Source: Alphaproteobacteria bacterium
Lineage (GTDB): Bacteria; Pseudomonadota; Alphaproteobacteria; Rhizobiales; Rhizobiaceae
Assembly (NCBI GenBank): GCA_024742485.1
Contig: JANSYK010000002.1
Coordinates: forward strand, 62,001 to 126,000
Reading direction: 5' to 3'
DNA: 64,000 bases
Shown here: piece by piece, positions 53,003 through 61,327 of the stretch
How positions within the stretch are numbered: position 1 is the stretch's first letter
Layout of the letters: each line of letters opens with the position of its first letter
Made by a program: the position numbers and the translations under genes
Notes under the pieces: model-generated
Told to the model about the DNA's origin: nothing
Database searches by the model: none
Seen by the model: only the letters and a program-made list of their open reading frames with translations

Positions 53003-54418
53003 TTGCAGCACACGGTTTCACGTCTCGTAGCGGTCTTTTTGGCTCTGGTTCTTGCCGGCCCGGCCGCAGCCCATGTTTCGCAACAGGGCTTTGTCCTCCT
53101 GTTGCCGACCAATGTCTACATGACAGCGGGCATCTGGGTCGTTGCAGTGACCGCTTTGGCGATCGCTTTCACACCCGGTGATGTCGGCGAACGCCTGTTT
53201 TCGACCCTTGCCCTGCCGAAAATCCCGGCGCCACACTGGGAAACGGTTACCAGCCTGCTGGCCTTCCTGTTCCTGTGCTGGCTCGTGTCGATGGGGTTGA
53301 GCGGATCGCGCGATCCACTGGCCAATCCGCTGCCATTGTTCATCTGGACAGTGTTCTGGATCATGCTGGTGATTGTTCAGGCCGTCATCGGCAATCTGTG
53401 GCACTGGATCAACCCGTGGACGGGCATTGCGCGCCTGCTGTTCGCCAACCCGCGCAGACGTCCGATCCTTGCTTGGCCCGCATGGCTTGGCTCCTGGCCG
53501 GCCATAGTCGGACTGCTTGCCTTTTCATCTTTCGTGCTGGCCGATCCAGCGCCCGATGATCCGGCGCGGCTCGCCATGATTGTCGCCGGATACTGGCTTT
53601 TCACCATGGTGGCGATCCTGGTGTTCGGCGAGCGCCAGTGGCTGGCAAGGGGTGAGTTCCTGACCATCCTGATGCGCCATTTTGCGTCGCTCGCGCCGTT
53701 GCGGCTCGGACGGCGCGCCTCTTGTCTGGGCGCACCCGCATGGCAATTGCTAAGCGCTGCGCCGCATTCGGCAAGCGCCGGCATTTTCGTCCTTATCCTG
53801 CTGGGGACCGGCAGTTTTGATGGCCTCAACGAAACCTTCTGGTGGCTGTCGCTGATCGACGTCAATCCGCTCGAATTTCCCGGCCGCTCGGCCATCATCA
53901 CTGAAACGGTCACAGGACTGCTTCTGACGAACACATTGCTGGTCCTCGCCTTTGCCATCCTGGTCTGGACAGGCCATCGCATGGCGACCCGGAGGGTCTT
54001 GCCTGCCGAGCGCACCGGCTATCGGGATGTTTTTGGAAAACTTTGCCTGTCCACTCTGCCGATCGCCCTTGCCTATCATGTGGCCCATTATCTGACCGTT
54101 GTGCTTGTGAACGGACAATACGCGCTGGCCGCCGCCAGCGATCCCTATGCCATCGGTGCGGACTATCTCGGTCTGGGCACGTTTTATGTGACCACCGGCT
54201 TCTTCAACAGCCGCGACACCGTGCAGGTGATCTTCCTGACACAGGCCGGAGCCGTGGTTCTGGGGCACGCCATTGCCATCCTCATTGCCCACGCCATCGC
54301 CCTGCGGATTTACGGACAAAACAGGCTTGCGGTGATCAGCCAAATCCCCGTTGCCGCCTTCATGATAGCCTACACCTTTCTCGGCCTCTGGCTTCTGGCT
54401 GCGCCCAAGGGGGCTTGA
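53003..54418 (+). CDS. Polytopic membrane protein of unknown function
   Basis: This 471-residue protein is not a family I can name. It starts with a signal-like segment (TTG start; RLVAVFLALVLAGPAAAHVSQQ) and has roughly ten to eleven membrane segments. Residue patterns such as NLWHWINPWTGIARLLFANPRRRP and HVAHYLTVVLVNGQYALAAASDPYAIGADYLGL are conserved-looking loops. The His in AAHVSQQG just after the signal and HVAHYL and GHAIAILIAHAIAL give many His residues near membrane faces. Its divergent neighbour is PCuAC-like, so metal transport is a guess. It precedes the ABC importer, whose operator lies just after its stop. Confidence 0.75.
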   Translation: MQHTVSRLVAVFLALVLAGPAAAHVSQQGFVLLLPTNVYMTAGIWVVAVTALAIAFTPGDVGERLFSTLALPKIPAPHWETVTSLLAFLFLCWLVSMGLSGSRDPLANPLPLFIWTVFWIMLVIVQAVIGNLWHWINPWTGIARLLFANPRRRPILAWPAWLGSWPAIVGLLAFSSFVLADPAPDDPARLAMIVAGYWLFTMVAILVFGERQWLARGEFLTILMRHFASLAPLRLGRRASCLGAPAWQLLSAAPHSASAGIFVLILLGTGSFDGLNETFWWLSLIDVNPLEFPGRSAIITETVTGLLLTNTLLVLAFAILVWTGHRMATRRVLPAERTGYRDVFGKLCLSTLPIALAYHVAHYLTVVLVNGQYALAAASDPYAIGADYLGLGTFYVTTGFFNSRDTVQVIFLTQAGAVVLGHAIAILIAHAIALRIYGQNRLAVISQIPVAAFMIAYTFLGLWLLAAPKGA

Positions 54419-54447
54419 CGAACCGCCGGTAATCGGAGAACAATTTG

Positions 54448-54463
54448 TTTGTATGCATACAAA
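54448..54463. promoter_or_regulatory. GntR-like operator upstream of the ABC importer operon
   Basis: TTTGTATGCATACAAA is a perfect 16-bp palindrome, 51 bp before the start of the solute-binding protein gene. The same half-sites flank the hyuAB and molybdenum-hydroxylase starts. Confidence 0.65.
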
Positions 54464-54514
54464 ATCGACCGTTGGTCCTAGGCAGGACAAGCGGTAAAAA
54501 CAGGGAGAACAGCG

Positions 54515-55819
54515 ATGCCGATCATCAAGAAACCGTCACGATTGGTGACCCGCCGATCCGCACTCAAGGGGCTGGCCGTTGGCACCGGCGCCGTCGCCGC
54601 AGCAGGCACATTGCCGGGATTTGTGCGTTATTCGCAGGCCCAGAGCTCCGAACCGATCCGCATCGGGTTCCAGGTGCACAGGACAGGCATCGGCGCGGCC
54701 TATGGGCGTTGGTATGACCGCACAACACAAGCTGCCACCAAGGCGATTAATGATGCCGGCGGCATCAATGGACGGCCGGTCGAAATCATCGCGGAAGATG
54801 ACGGTACCGATCCGAAGCGTGGCGCGGAAGTCGTCGAGAAATTTGCCAGCCAGCACAATTGCGACCTGGCCTTCGGTACCCTGTTCAGCCACGTTGTATT
54901 CGGCTCGGCGCCACGGGCTGGGGAGCTGAAAATCCCCTATTTCGTGGTTTCCGAAGGCCATCACGTGGCCAGCGGAAAGCTCAATCGCTACACGCTGCAG
55001 CCCGGCATTACCGATGTGAAAAGCCAGGTCCAGGCGATGGCGCCCTTCGTTTCCGACAATCTCGGCAAGAAGGTCACCATGATCTATCCGGATTTTGCCT
55101 TCGGCCACGATCACCGCGACTATTTCTCCGCGGCGCTGGAACAGCAGGGAGGCGAGGTGATCGCCAAGATCGCGATCCCGCCAACCGAATCCTCCTTCAC
55201 CAAATACTTCCCGAAGATCCCCCGCGATACGGAAGTCATCTATCACGTCATGGTCGGTCCGGCCGTGCTGACCTTCGTCAAGGAAATGGGCGAATTCTAC
55301 GGTCCGAACAAGCCGGAAATCTTCGGCTTCATCGACAGCCTGGAAGCCGTCGACATGGCCAGCCCCGGCCTTGAATTCCTGGAAGGCTCCTATTTCTGGG
55401 AAGGCAATCCGCGCTACGCGCAAAAGGATCAGTCAACCTATGACAAGGACTACCGTGCCGCCGTTGGTGTCGACGACAATGGTGCATCGGTTTCCGATCC
55501 CAAGGACGTGTCGACCTATTCCCACATGTTCGGCTGCTGGGAAACGCTCTACACCATCAAGGACGGCATGGAAGCGGCCGGCTACAAGGGGCCGGAGGAC
55601 CGCACCAAGTTGATCGAGGCAGTGGAATCCATCACGGATATCCCCCATTCGGCGGAACATCCGCAGGGCGCCAAGATCTTCAACGGCAAAACCCACCAGG
55701 TCTTCGGCCATCAGTACATTTCCAAGGTGAAAGACGGCAAGCTCGAGCTGGCCCACACAACATCGATCGAAGACACGCTCTACGACGATGAGGTGGATTA
55801 CACGACCCAGCCCTTCTGA
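54515..55819 (+). CDS. ABC importer solute-binding protein (amide/urea/branched-chain type)
   Basis: This 434-residue periplasmic binding protein of the HAAT family carries a twin-arginine export signal: RLVTRRSALKGLAVGTGAVAAAGTLPG, cleaved near AQS. The mature part has IRIGFQVHRTGIGAAYGRWYDRTTQAATKAINDAGGINGRPVEIIAEDDGTDPKRGAEVVEKF, the type I fold signature over residues 46-110. GEHH-like VVSEGHHVASGKLN is a binding-pocket segment. Its relatives take up amides, urea or branched-chain amino acids; substrate here is unknown, perhaps a hydantoin or lactam. A GC hairpin follows before the permease genes. Confidence 0.92.
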   Translation: MPIIKKPSRLVTRRSALKGLAVGTGAVAAAGTLPGFVRYSQAQSSEPIRIGFQVHRTGIGAAYGRWYDRTTQAATKAINDAGGINGRPVEIIAEDDGTDPKRGAEVVEKFASQHNCDLAFGTLFSHVVFGSAPRAGELKIPYFVVSEGHHVASGKLNRYTLQPGITDVKSQVQAMAPFVSDNLGKKVTMIYPDFAFGHDHRDYFSAALEQQGGEVIAKIAIPPTESSFTKYFPKIPRDTEVIYHVMVGPAVLTFVKEMGEFYGPNKPEIFGFIDSLEAVDMASPGLEFLEGSYFWEGNPRYAQKDQSTYDKDYRAAVGVDDNGASVSDPKDVSTYSHMFGCWETLYTIKDGMEAAGYKGPEDRTKLIEAVESITDIPHSAEHPQGAKIFNGKTHQVFGHQYISKVKDGKLELAHTTSIEDTLYDDEVDYTTQPF

Positions 55820-55840
55820 CCCGGTTTCATAAGGCAAAAG

Positions 55841-55861
55841 CGCCCCGCCATCGGCGGGGCG
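55841..55861 (+). terminator. GC hairpin between binding protein and permease
   Basis: CGCCCCGCC pairs perfectly with GGCGGGGCG across a 3-base loop ATC, 22 bp after the binding-protein stop. No T-run follows. It may attenuate or stabilise the binding-protein message, which is usually needed in excess over the permease. The downstream arm also contains the GGCGGGG most like a Shine-Dalgarno for the permease gene. Confidence 0.6.
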
Positions 55862-55871
55862 TGTGATTCGC

Positions 55872-56753
55872 ATGGATCTAGGACCCTATCTACTCCTGGC
55901 CTCTCTGGAAGGGGCGGTGGCCGCTGCCGTCCTCGCGCTGACGGCGGTCGGGCTCAGCCTGGTATTCGGCGTCATGCGGGTCGTCAATGTCGCCCATGGC
56001 GAATTCTTCATGCTGGGCGCCGTGCTTGCCTGGTGGTTTGCATCTCTGGTCGCCGGCCATCCGGCATTCGGTTTCGTATTGGCCCTCATCTGCGCACCGC
56101 TGATCGCCGCCGTCATCGCAGCCGCCGCCGATTATTTTGTCCTCAAGCGGCTCAACTATGATCCCGAAGCGACCATCGTCGCGACCATCGGCCTCCTTTA
56201 CATCATTCAGCAAACGGTCCTGATGACCTATGGTCCGGACGCACGTCCGGTCGAAGCGCCCTTCAATGCGCGCATCTATTTGCCCTGGTTCGGATATTCG
56301 ACCTACAAGTTCTTCGTCATCGGCGCGGCGATCGTGCTGCTCATCGGCGTCTGGATCATGCTCACCAAGACCCGCATCGGCCTCGTCCTGCGTGCCAGCC
56401 AGCTGGACTCCGAAATGGCGCTCGCCTTCGGCATCAAGGTCGACCAGGTCTATGCCATGGTGTTCGGCCTCGGGGCCGGTCTTGCCGCCATGGCCGCTGT
56501 CCTTGTGGTGCCGATCCAGCAGGCCCACTATCTGATGGGCGGCGATCCGCTCCTCCTGTCCTTTATCGTCGTCATCATCGGCGGGCTCGGCAGCATTGCC
56601 GGAACAGTCGTTGCCGCGATCCTCATCGGCATGAGTGACGGGATCATTTCGGTATTCTTCTCGCCGACCCTGGCCAAGATCATCGCCACTCTGCTTGTCG
56701 CCTTCGTGCTGATTTTCAGGCCAACCGGTCTCTTCGGGAAGCGGAGCATATGA
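55872..56753 (+). CDS. ABC importer permease (LivH type)
   Basis: This 293-residue membrane subunit has about eight helices. The family signature is LVFGVMRVVNVAHGEFFMLGAVLAWW, and QQTVLMTYGPDARPVEAPF and the EAA-like loop LRASQLDSEMALAFGIKVDQVYAM fit LivH-type permeases. The ATG at 55872 is preferred; an in-frame GTG at 55863 is inside the hairpin region. The stop overlaps the next gene by 4 bp. Confidence 0.93.
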   Translation: MDLGPYLLLASLEGAVAAAVLALTAVGLSLVFGVMRVVNVAHGEFFMLGAVLAWWFASLVAGHPAFGFVLALICAPLIAAVIAAAADYFVLKRLNYDPEATIVATIGLLYIIQQTVLMTYGPDARPVEAPFNARIYLPWFGYSTYKFFVIGAAIVLLIGVWIMLTKTRIGLVLRASQLDSEMALAFGIKVDQVYAMVFGLGAGLAAMAAVLVVPIQQAHYLMGGDPLLLSFIVVIIGGLGSIAGTVVAAILIGMSDGIISVFFSPTLAKIIATLLVAFVLIFRPTGLFGKRSI

Positions 56754-57694
56754 GCGCCGCTGCGAAATCCGTGTGGCTGCATGGTGGTGTGATCACACTT
56801 CTCTTTGCCTTGCAATTCGTGCTGCCGGCCTATCATCACGGCAATCTCGCACGGATCATGGTGCTGGCGGTTTACGCCATGGGTTACAACATGCTGTTTG
56901 GCTACACGGGGCTCCTCAGCCTTGGCCACGCATTGTTTTTCGCCGCCGGCATGTATGGGCTGGGGCTAACCATCGCCTTCCTTGATTTTGCACCGTCGCC
57001 GGCTCTCTTGTCCGGCATCATTTCGGCCCTGATCGTTTCGGCAGTTGTCGGATTTCTGGCCCTGCGCACCACCGGTGTCGCCTTCATGATCGTGACATTG
57101 ATGTTCGCCCAGGCCGGATTCCTGACCATCCTGTTGTTCGGGGAATACACGCGCGGGGATGAGGGATTTGTCATTCAGCAGCCTGAACGCGTGCTGGCCG
57201 GAATTGACCTGACAACACCCGGCAACCGCTATTTTGCCGCTCTCATCCTGTTTTCCGTCTGTTTGATCATAACAGCACGGGTCGTCCAGACGCCGTTCGG
57301 CAAGGTACTGATCGCGATACGCGAAAATGAAGACCGGGCGCGTATGCTTGGCTATGACGTGCTGCGGCACAAATTGATCGCGGTGATCATATCGGGCACC
57401 ATGTCAGGCGCCGCCGGCGCCGCCTATGCCCTGCTTTTCGGCTATGTCGGCGCCAGTTTCGCCGCCGTGCAATATTCGATCTTCCCGCTGCTGTGGGTGC
57501 TTCTGGGTGGCGCCGGAACGACCATCGGACCGTTGGTCGGCACCATCTTCATGTTCTACCTGATCGACCTGTCGAGCGGCCTGACCTCGGCCTATATGCT
57601 GATCGCCGGTGTCACGCTTGTGCTGCTGACCCTGTTTGCAAGACAGGGACTCGTCGGCGAATTGCGCAAGAGGGCATTGCCATGGCTGCCCTGA
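56750..57694 (+). CDS. ABC importer permease (LivM type)
   Basis: This 314-residue second permease has about nine helices. MGYNMLFGYTGLLSLGHALFFAAGMYGLGL is the LivM signature, and the coupling loop is IRENEDRARMLGYDVLRHKLIAV. It partners LivH and the two ATPases. It overlaps the upstream gene by 4 bp and the ATPase gene by 13 bp. Confidence 0.94.
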   Translation: MSAAAKSVWLHGGVITLLFALQFVLPAYHHGNLARIMVLAVYAMGYNMLFGYTGLLSLGHALFFAAGMYGLGLTIAFLDFAPSPALLSGIISALIVSAVVGFLALRTTGVAFMIVTLMFAQAGFLTILLFGEYTRGDEGFVIQQPERVLAGIDLTTPGNRYFAALILFSVCLIITARVVQTPFGKVLIAIRENEDRARMLGYDVLRHKLIAVIISGTMSGAAGAAYALLFGYVGASFAAVQYSIFPLLWVLLGGAGTTIGPLVGTIFMFYLIDLSSGLTSAYMLIAGVTLVLLTLFARQGLVGELRKRALPWLP

Positions 57695-58404
57695 ACCTCC
57701 TGACCACAAAGGGTCTGTCGCGCAACTTCGGCGGGCTCTGGGCTGTCCACAATGTGGATTTCGAGCTGCCGGAAGGACAGGTCCGGGCACTGATCGGCCC
57801 CAATGGCGCCGGCAAATCGACCTTTGTCGGTCTGCTTTGCGGCCGTATTCCCGCAAGCAGCGGTTCCGTGCAGTTCGATGGCCGGGACGTCACGGCTCTG
57901 CCGGCCCACAAACGCATTGCGCTGGGAATGGCCTACACGTTCCAGATCACCTCGATTTTCGCGAAACTGTCACTTTGGGAAAATGTCGCGCTGGCCGTTC
58001 GGCGCAAGCATCATGGCGATGCAAATGCTGTCGAGGGTGGTGTGAAGGCCGCATTGTCACGCGTCGGCCTTGCCGACCGGGCGGATCAACTTGCCGGCGA
58101 TCTGAGCTATGGCCATCAACGCCTTCTCGAAATTGCCATGGGTCTGGGTCAGCAGCCACGCCTGTTGATTCTCGATGAGCCGACACAGGGACTGGCGGAA
58201 AGCGAAGTTGACGATTTCAAGAAACTGGTCCGGAATTTAGCCGGCGAAACAACGGTTCTCCTCATCGAGCACAATATGGATGTGGTGATGGATACGGCGG
58301 ACATGATCACGGTGTTGAATTTCGGTGAAGTCCTGGCCGAGGAAACGCCCGAAACCATTCGCGACAACAGCGCCGTTCAGGCGGCTTATCTGGGGACCGG
58401 ATGA
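57682..58404 (+). CDS. ABC importer ATPase (LivG type)
   Basis: The ATG at 57682 gives 240 residues. Walker A is GPNGAGKST, Walker B is LLILDEPTQGL and the switch His is in LLIEHNMDVVMD. The signature region reads DLSYGHQRLLEIAMGLG, with Tyr replacing one Gly, a common LivG-group variant. FQITSIFAKLSLWENVALAV is the LivG-type Q-loop segment. It overlaps the LivM gene by 13 bp and the LivF gene by 4 bp, so the import genes form one tight operon. Confidence 0.94.
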   Translation: MAALNLLTTKGLSRNFGGLWAVHNVDFELPEGQVRALIGPNGAGKSTFVGLLCGRIPASSGSVQFDGRDVTALPAHKRIALGMAYTFQITSIFAKLSLWENVALAVRRKHHGDANAVEGGVKAALSRVGLADRADQLAGDLSYGHQRLLEIAMGLGQQPRLLILDEPTQGLAESEVDDFKKLVRNLAGETTVLLIEHNMDVVMDTADMITVLNFGEVLAEETPETIRDNSAVQAAYLGTG

Positions 58405-59099
58405 TGCTGGACGTACGAGGCATCAATGTGGGTTACGATCAGGTGCAGGTCCTGTACGACCTGTCTTTGACCGCCAGGCCCGGTGAGATTCTCTGCCTGC
58501 TTGGCCGCAATGGCGCCGGCAAGACAACGACCATGAAGGCCATCATGGGTCTTTTGCCGCTGCGGTCCGGGTCGGTTCTGCTGGACGGAGAGGATATCAG
58601 TGCCCTGCCGGCCTACGAGGTCCCGCGCCGGCGCATTGCCTATGTCCCGCAGGGCAGACGGCTGTTTTCCGAACTGACTGTTGCTGAAAACATCGAAATT
58701 GGTCTGATGGTGCGTGATGCCGGCAAGGCGACACGGGATCGGGTCCTCGACATTTTCCCGCGCCTGCGTGAGCGCCTCGATCAGCGCGCGGAAACGCTGT
58801 CCGGTGGCGAGCAGCAGATGTTGGCCACAGCCAGGGCCCTTTGCATCGAGCCGCAGGTGCTTCTGCTCGATGAACCGACCGAAGGGTTGCAACCCTCAAT
58901 GATCGAACAGATCCGCCAGGTGATCGTGCAGATGAAAAGCGAAAATGTGGCCATCATTCTGGTGGAACAGCGCGTCGACGCTGTCCTGTCAATCGCCGAT
59001 CAGGTGGCCTTCATCGAAAATGGCCGAAACCTGGAGACCCTGGAGGCGGAGGCGCTGCGCCAGGACCCGTCGAAACTGACGCGCTATCTGGGTGTGTGA
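58401..59099 (+). CDS. ABC importer ATPase (LivF type)
   Basis: This 232-residue ATPase has Walker A GRNGAGKTTTMK, the LivF-type Q-loop VPQGRRLFSELTVAENIEIG, the signature LSGGEQQMLATARALC and Walker B LLLDEPTEGLQP. The H-loop is ILVEQRVDAVLS. It is the last gene of the importer and convergent with the nicotinamidase gene over a 102-bp gap, in which no terminator stands out. Confidence 0.94.
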   Translation: MMLDVRGINVGYDQVQVLYDLSLTARPGEILCLLGRNGAGKTTTMKAIMGLLPLRSGSVLLDGEDISALPAYEVPRRRIAYVPQGRRLFSELTVAENIEIGLMVRDAGKATRDRVLDIFPRLRERLDQRAETLSGGEQQMLATARALCIEPQVLLLDEPTEGLQPSMIEQIRQVIVQMKSENVAIILVEQRVDAVLSIADQVAFIENGRNLETLEAEALRQDPSKLTRYLGV

Positions 59100-59201
59100 C
59101 GGCGCACGGAGACACAGTTGACCTGTCTGTGAAATCACGGCCTGCGGTCGAATTCATCGGCCCATTTTGGCTATGCCGATATCGCGAATACTTGAATAAA
59201 T

Positions 59202-59831
59202 CTAGGAAAACACGTCACTGGTCACGAACCGCACACCATTGCGATCCATATCTTCCATCGCCGCCGCCAATGATCCTTCCAGATCGATGGCCCGGCAGCA
59301 ATCGGTCACCAGCATCGCCTCGAACCCGAGGCGCTTGGCATCAAGTGCCGAATAATAGACGCAGAAATCCGTGGCCAGCCCGGTCAGCACGACCTGCTCC
59401 ACGCCCCGTTCGCGCAGATAGCCGGCAAGGCCGGTCTGTGTTGTCTTGTCATTCTCGAAAAACGCCGAATAACTGTCGATACCGGGGCGAAATCCCTTGC
59501 GGATAACCAGATCTGCACCGTGGGCAACAAGATCCGGATGGAAATCGGCACCCTGGCTGCCGCGCACACAATGTTTGGGCCACAGAACCTGATCGCCATA
59601 ATGCATTTTCGTCAGGCTGAAGGGTGTGGCGCTGTCGTGATTGTCGGCAAAGGAACTGTGTTCGTCGGGATGCCAGTCCTGGGTCAGGATGCAAATCTCG
59701 AATTTTTCGAGAAGATCGTTGACGGTCGGAACAATGGCATGGCCATCGGCGACCTCCAGGGCACCACCGGGGCAAAAATCATTTTGCACATCAATGACCA
59801 GTAGAGCGGCGTTGTCGATATTGACTCCCAT
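59202..59831 (-). CDS. pncA: Nicotinamidase/isochorismatase-fold amidase
   Basis: This 209-residue cysteine amidase hydrolyses nicotinamide to nicotinate. The catalytic triad is visible: Asp14 in LLVIDVQNDFCPGG, Lys112 in LVIRKGFRPGIDSYS and Cys157 in LATDFCVYYSALDA. The metal site Asp52/His54 is in LTQDWHPDEHSSF, and WPKHCVRGSQGADFHP is a PncA signature, so the PncA assignment is better supported than a generic isochorismatase. It lies 18 bp after the MarR gene on the same strand. Next to a molybdenum hydroxylase it could feed nicotinate-type ring hydroxylation. Confidence 0.92.
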   Translation of the reverse strand: MGVNIDNAALLVIDVQNDFCPGGALEVADGHAIVPTVNDLLEKFEICILTQDWHPDEHSSFADNHDSATPFSLTKMHYGDQVLWPKHCVRGSQGADFHPDLVAHGADLVIRKGFRPGIDSYSAFFENDKTTQTGLAGYLRERGVEQVVLTGLATDFCVYYSALDAKRLGFEAMLVTDCCRAIDLEGSLAAAMEDMDRNGVRFVTSDVFS

Positions 59832-59849
59832 GCAGATCTCCCGTGACAG

Positions 59850-60299
59850 TTACCTCGATTTGATCATTTTGCCGAGAAGCGCGGCAAGCTGCATCCGCTC
59901 ACGGCTGTTGAGCGGCGCCAGTGTTTCCTCGGTGATGGCGTGCGCCGAAAGAACATTGCTGTGAAAAGCAGCCTCTCCGGCGGCAGTGAGCTCCACCAGC
60001 AGCCGGCGCATATCGGTCGGATCGGGACGGGTGGAGACCAGCCCCTTCTTGCTCAGACGGTCGATGACACCCTTCATGGTGGCCGCATCCATGGCGGTCT
60101 GACGGCCAAGGTCGTTCTGCGACACCGTACCGATCTCGAATATCTTGGCCAGTGTCGCAAATTGTGTGGGTGTGTACTCGTCGATGTGCCGGCCGAAAAT
60201 GGAAAGGTGCCGCTGATTGGCCTGCCGCATCAGGAAGCCGATCTGTTCATCAAGCCTGTAGTCGATCTCGGTATCTGTTTGCCGTTGGGGCGTTGCCAT
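59850..60299 (-). CDS. MarR-family regulator
   Basis: This 149-residue winged-helix regulator has the MarR core: TPTQFATLAKIFEIGTVSQNDLGRQTAMDAATMKGVIDRLSKKGLVSTRPDPTDMRRLLVELTAAG in residues about 48-115. The D-x-R-x-x-x-V/L wing is present. It is transcribed just upstream of pncA and divergently from the molybdenum hydroxylase genes, so it is a candidate for local control, perhaps sensing an aromatic acid. The GntR-like palindrome nearby is of a different type. Confidence 0.92.
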   Translation of the reverse strand: MATPQRQTDTEIDYRLDEQIGFLMRQANQRHLSIFGRHIDEYTPTQFATLAKIFEIGTVSQNDLGRQTAMDAATMKGVIDRLSKKGLVSTRPDPTDMRRLLVELTAAGEAAFHSNVLSAHAITEETLAPLNSRERMQLAALLGKMIKSR

Positions 60300-60410
60300 T
60301 CAATTTCCTCAAAGCTGCACGTGGACCACCTGCTTCCGACCGGTCATCGTCAGGAGCCACTTTACCAAGCCGGACGGATATTGACACCCAAAGGGCACTA
60401 AGGCAAATTC

Positions 60411-60428
60411 ATTTGTATGCGAACAAAT
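60411..60428. promoter_or_regulatory. GntR-like operator upstream of the molybdenum hydroxylase genes
   Basis: ATTTGTATGCGAACAAAT matches the palindrome at 54448-54463 in 14 of 16 core bases. It ends 23 bp before the start of the FAD-subunit gene. Confidence 0.55.
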
Positions 60429-60451
60429 AATTTCGCCCTGTCACTGTCTGT

Positions 60452-61327
60452 ATGAACGCGGAGGCGATGGATTTGGGCTATGTACGCCCCACCAGTCTGA
60501 CCGATGCGCTGACCTGCCTTGCCGGCAATGATATGCGGGTGGCCGCCGGCTGTACCGATCTGTTCCCGGCGACCGGCCATCAGCATCTTGCGGGAAACAT
60601 TCTCGATATCACCGCCCTTTCGGCGTTGCGCGGAATCACCAATGATAGCGACCATCTGCGTATCGGCGCCACCACCACCTGGAGCGACATTGTGCAGGCG
60701 GACCTGCCGCAAGGTTTTCACCAGCTCCAGCAGGCGGCCCGGGAAGTTGGTTCCATCCAGATCCAGAATGCCGCGACGATCGGGGGAAATCTGTGCAATG
60801 CCTCGCCGGCCGCCGATGGTGTGCCGCCCCTCCTGGCCCTCGACGCCCTGGTCGAACTGTCCAGCCTGACCGGAACCCGTACTCTTCCGCTGGCGCAATT
60901 CATAACCGGACCGCGAGAAACCGGCTTGGCATCCGGTGAACTGCTGACCGCCTTGCTGATACCGCAGCAGTCGACCCGGGGCCGGTCCGTCTTCCTGAAA
61001 CTCGGCGCGCGCAGATATCTCGTCATATCGATCGCCATGATCGCGGCACGGCTGGTCGAAACGGACGGACAAATCAGCGACGCGGCGATTGCCGTCGGAT
61101 CCTGCAGCGCCGTCGCAACACGGCTGAAGGCCGTTGAAAACGAATTGATCGGACAGGTGCCTTCCCCCGATCTTGTACACCGGATCAGCGACGGCAGCAT
61201 TCGGCAGCATCTGGCACCAATCACCGATACCCGAGCCGATGCGCCCTATCGCAACATAGCCGCGGCCGAACTCGTTCGACGGGCATTGGGTCAGCTCCTT
61301 GCCGATCATCAGCAGGAGGCGGCATGA
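60452..61327 (+). CDS. Molybdenum hydroxylase FAD-binding subunit
   Basis: This 291-residue CoxM/XdhB-type subunit has the FAD-binding motifs RVAAGCTDLFPATGHQ (first loop), IGATTTWSDI, and IQNAATIGGNLCNASPAADGVPPLLALDA. The C-terminal domain includes VFLKLGARRYLVISIAMIA. It would pass electrons from the iron-sulfur clusters to NAD or another acceptor. Its stop overlaps the next gene by 4 bp. The substrate of the complex could be nicotinate, a purine or another N-heteroaromatic. Confidence 0.93.
   Translation: MNAEAMDLGYVRPTSLTDALTCLAGNDMRVAAGCTDLFPATGHQHLAGNILDITALSALRGITNDSDHLRIGATTTWSDIVQADLPQGFHQLQQAAREVGSIQIQNAATIGGNLCNASPAADGVPPLLALDALVELSSLTGTRTLPLAQFITGPRETGLASGELLTALLIPQQSTRGRSVFLKLGARRYLVISIAMIAARLVETDGQISDAAIAVGSCSAVATRLKAVENELIGQVPSPDLVHRISDGSIRQHLAPITDTRADAPYRNIAAAELVRRALGQLLADHQQEAA

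Noticed and set aside
60300-60410. MarR operator between marR and the molybdenum hydroxylase genes
   Set aside because: No convincing second palindrome beside the GntR-like site was found, so no MarR operator is claimed.
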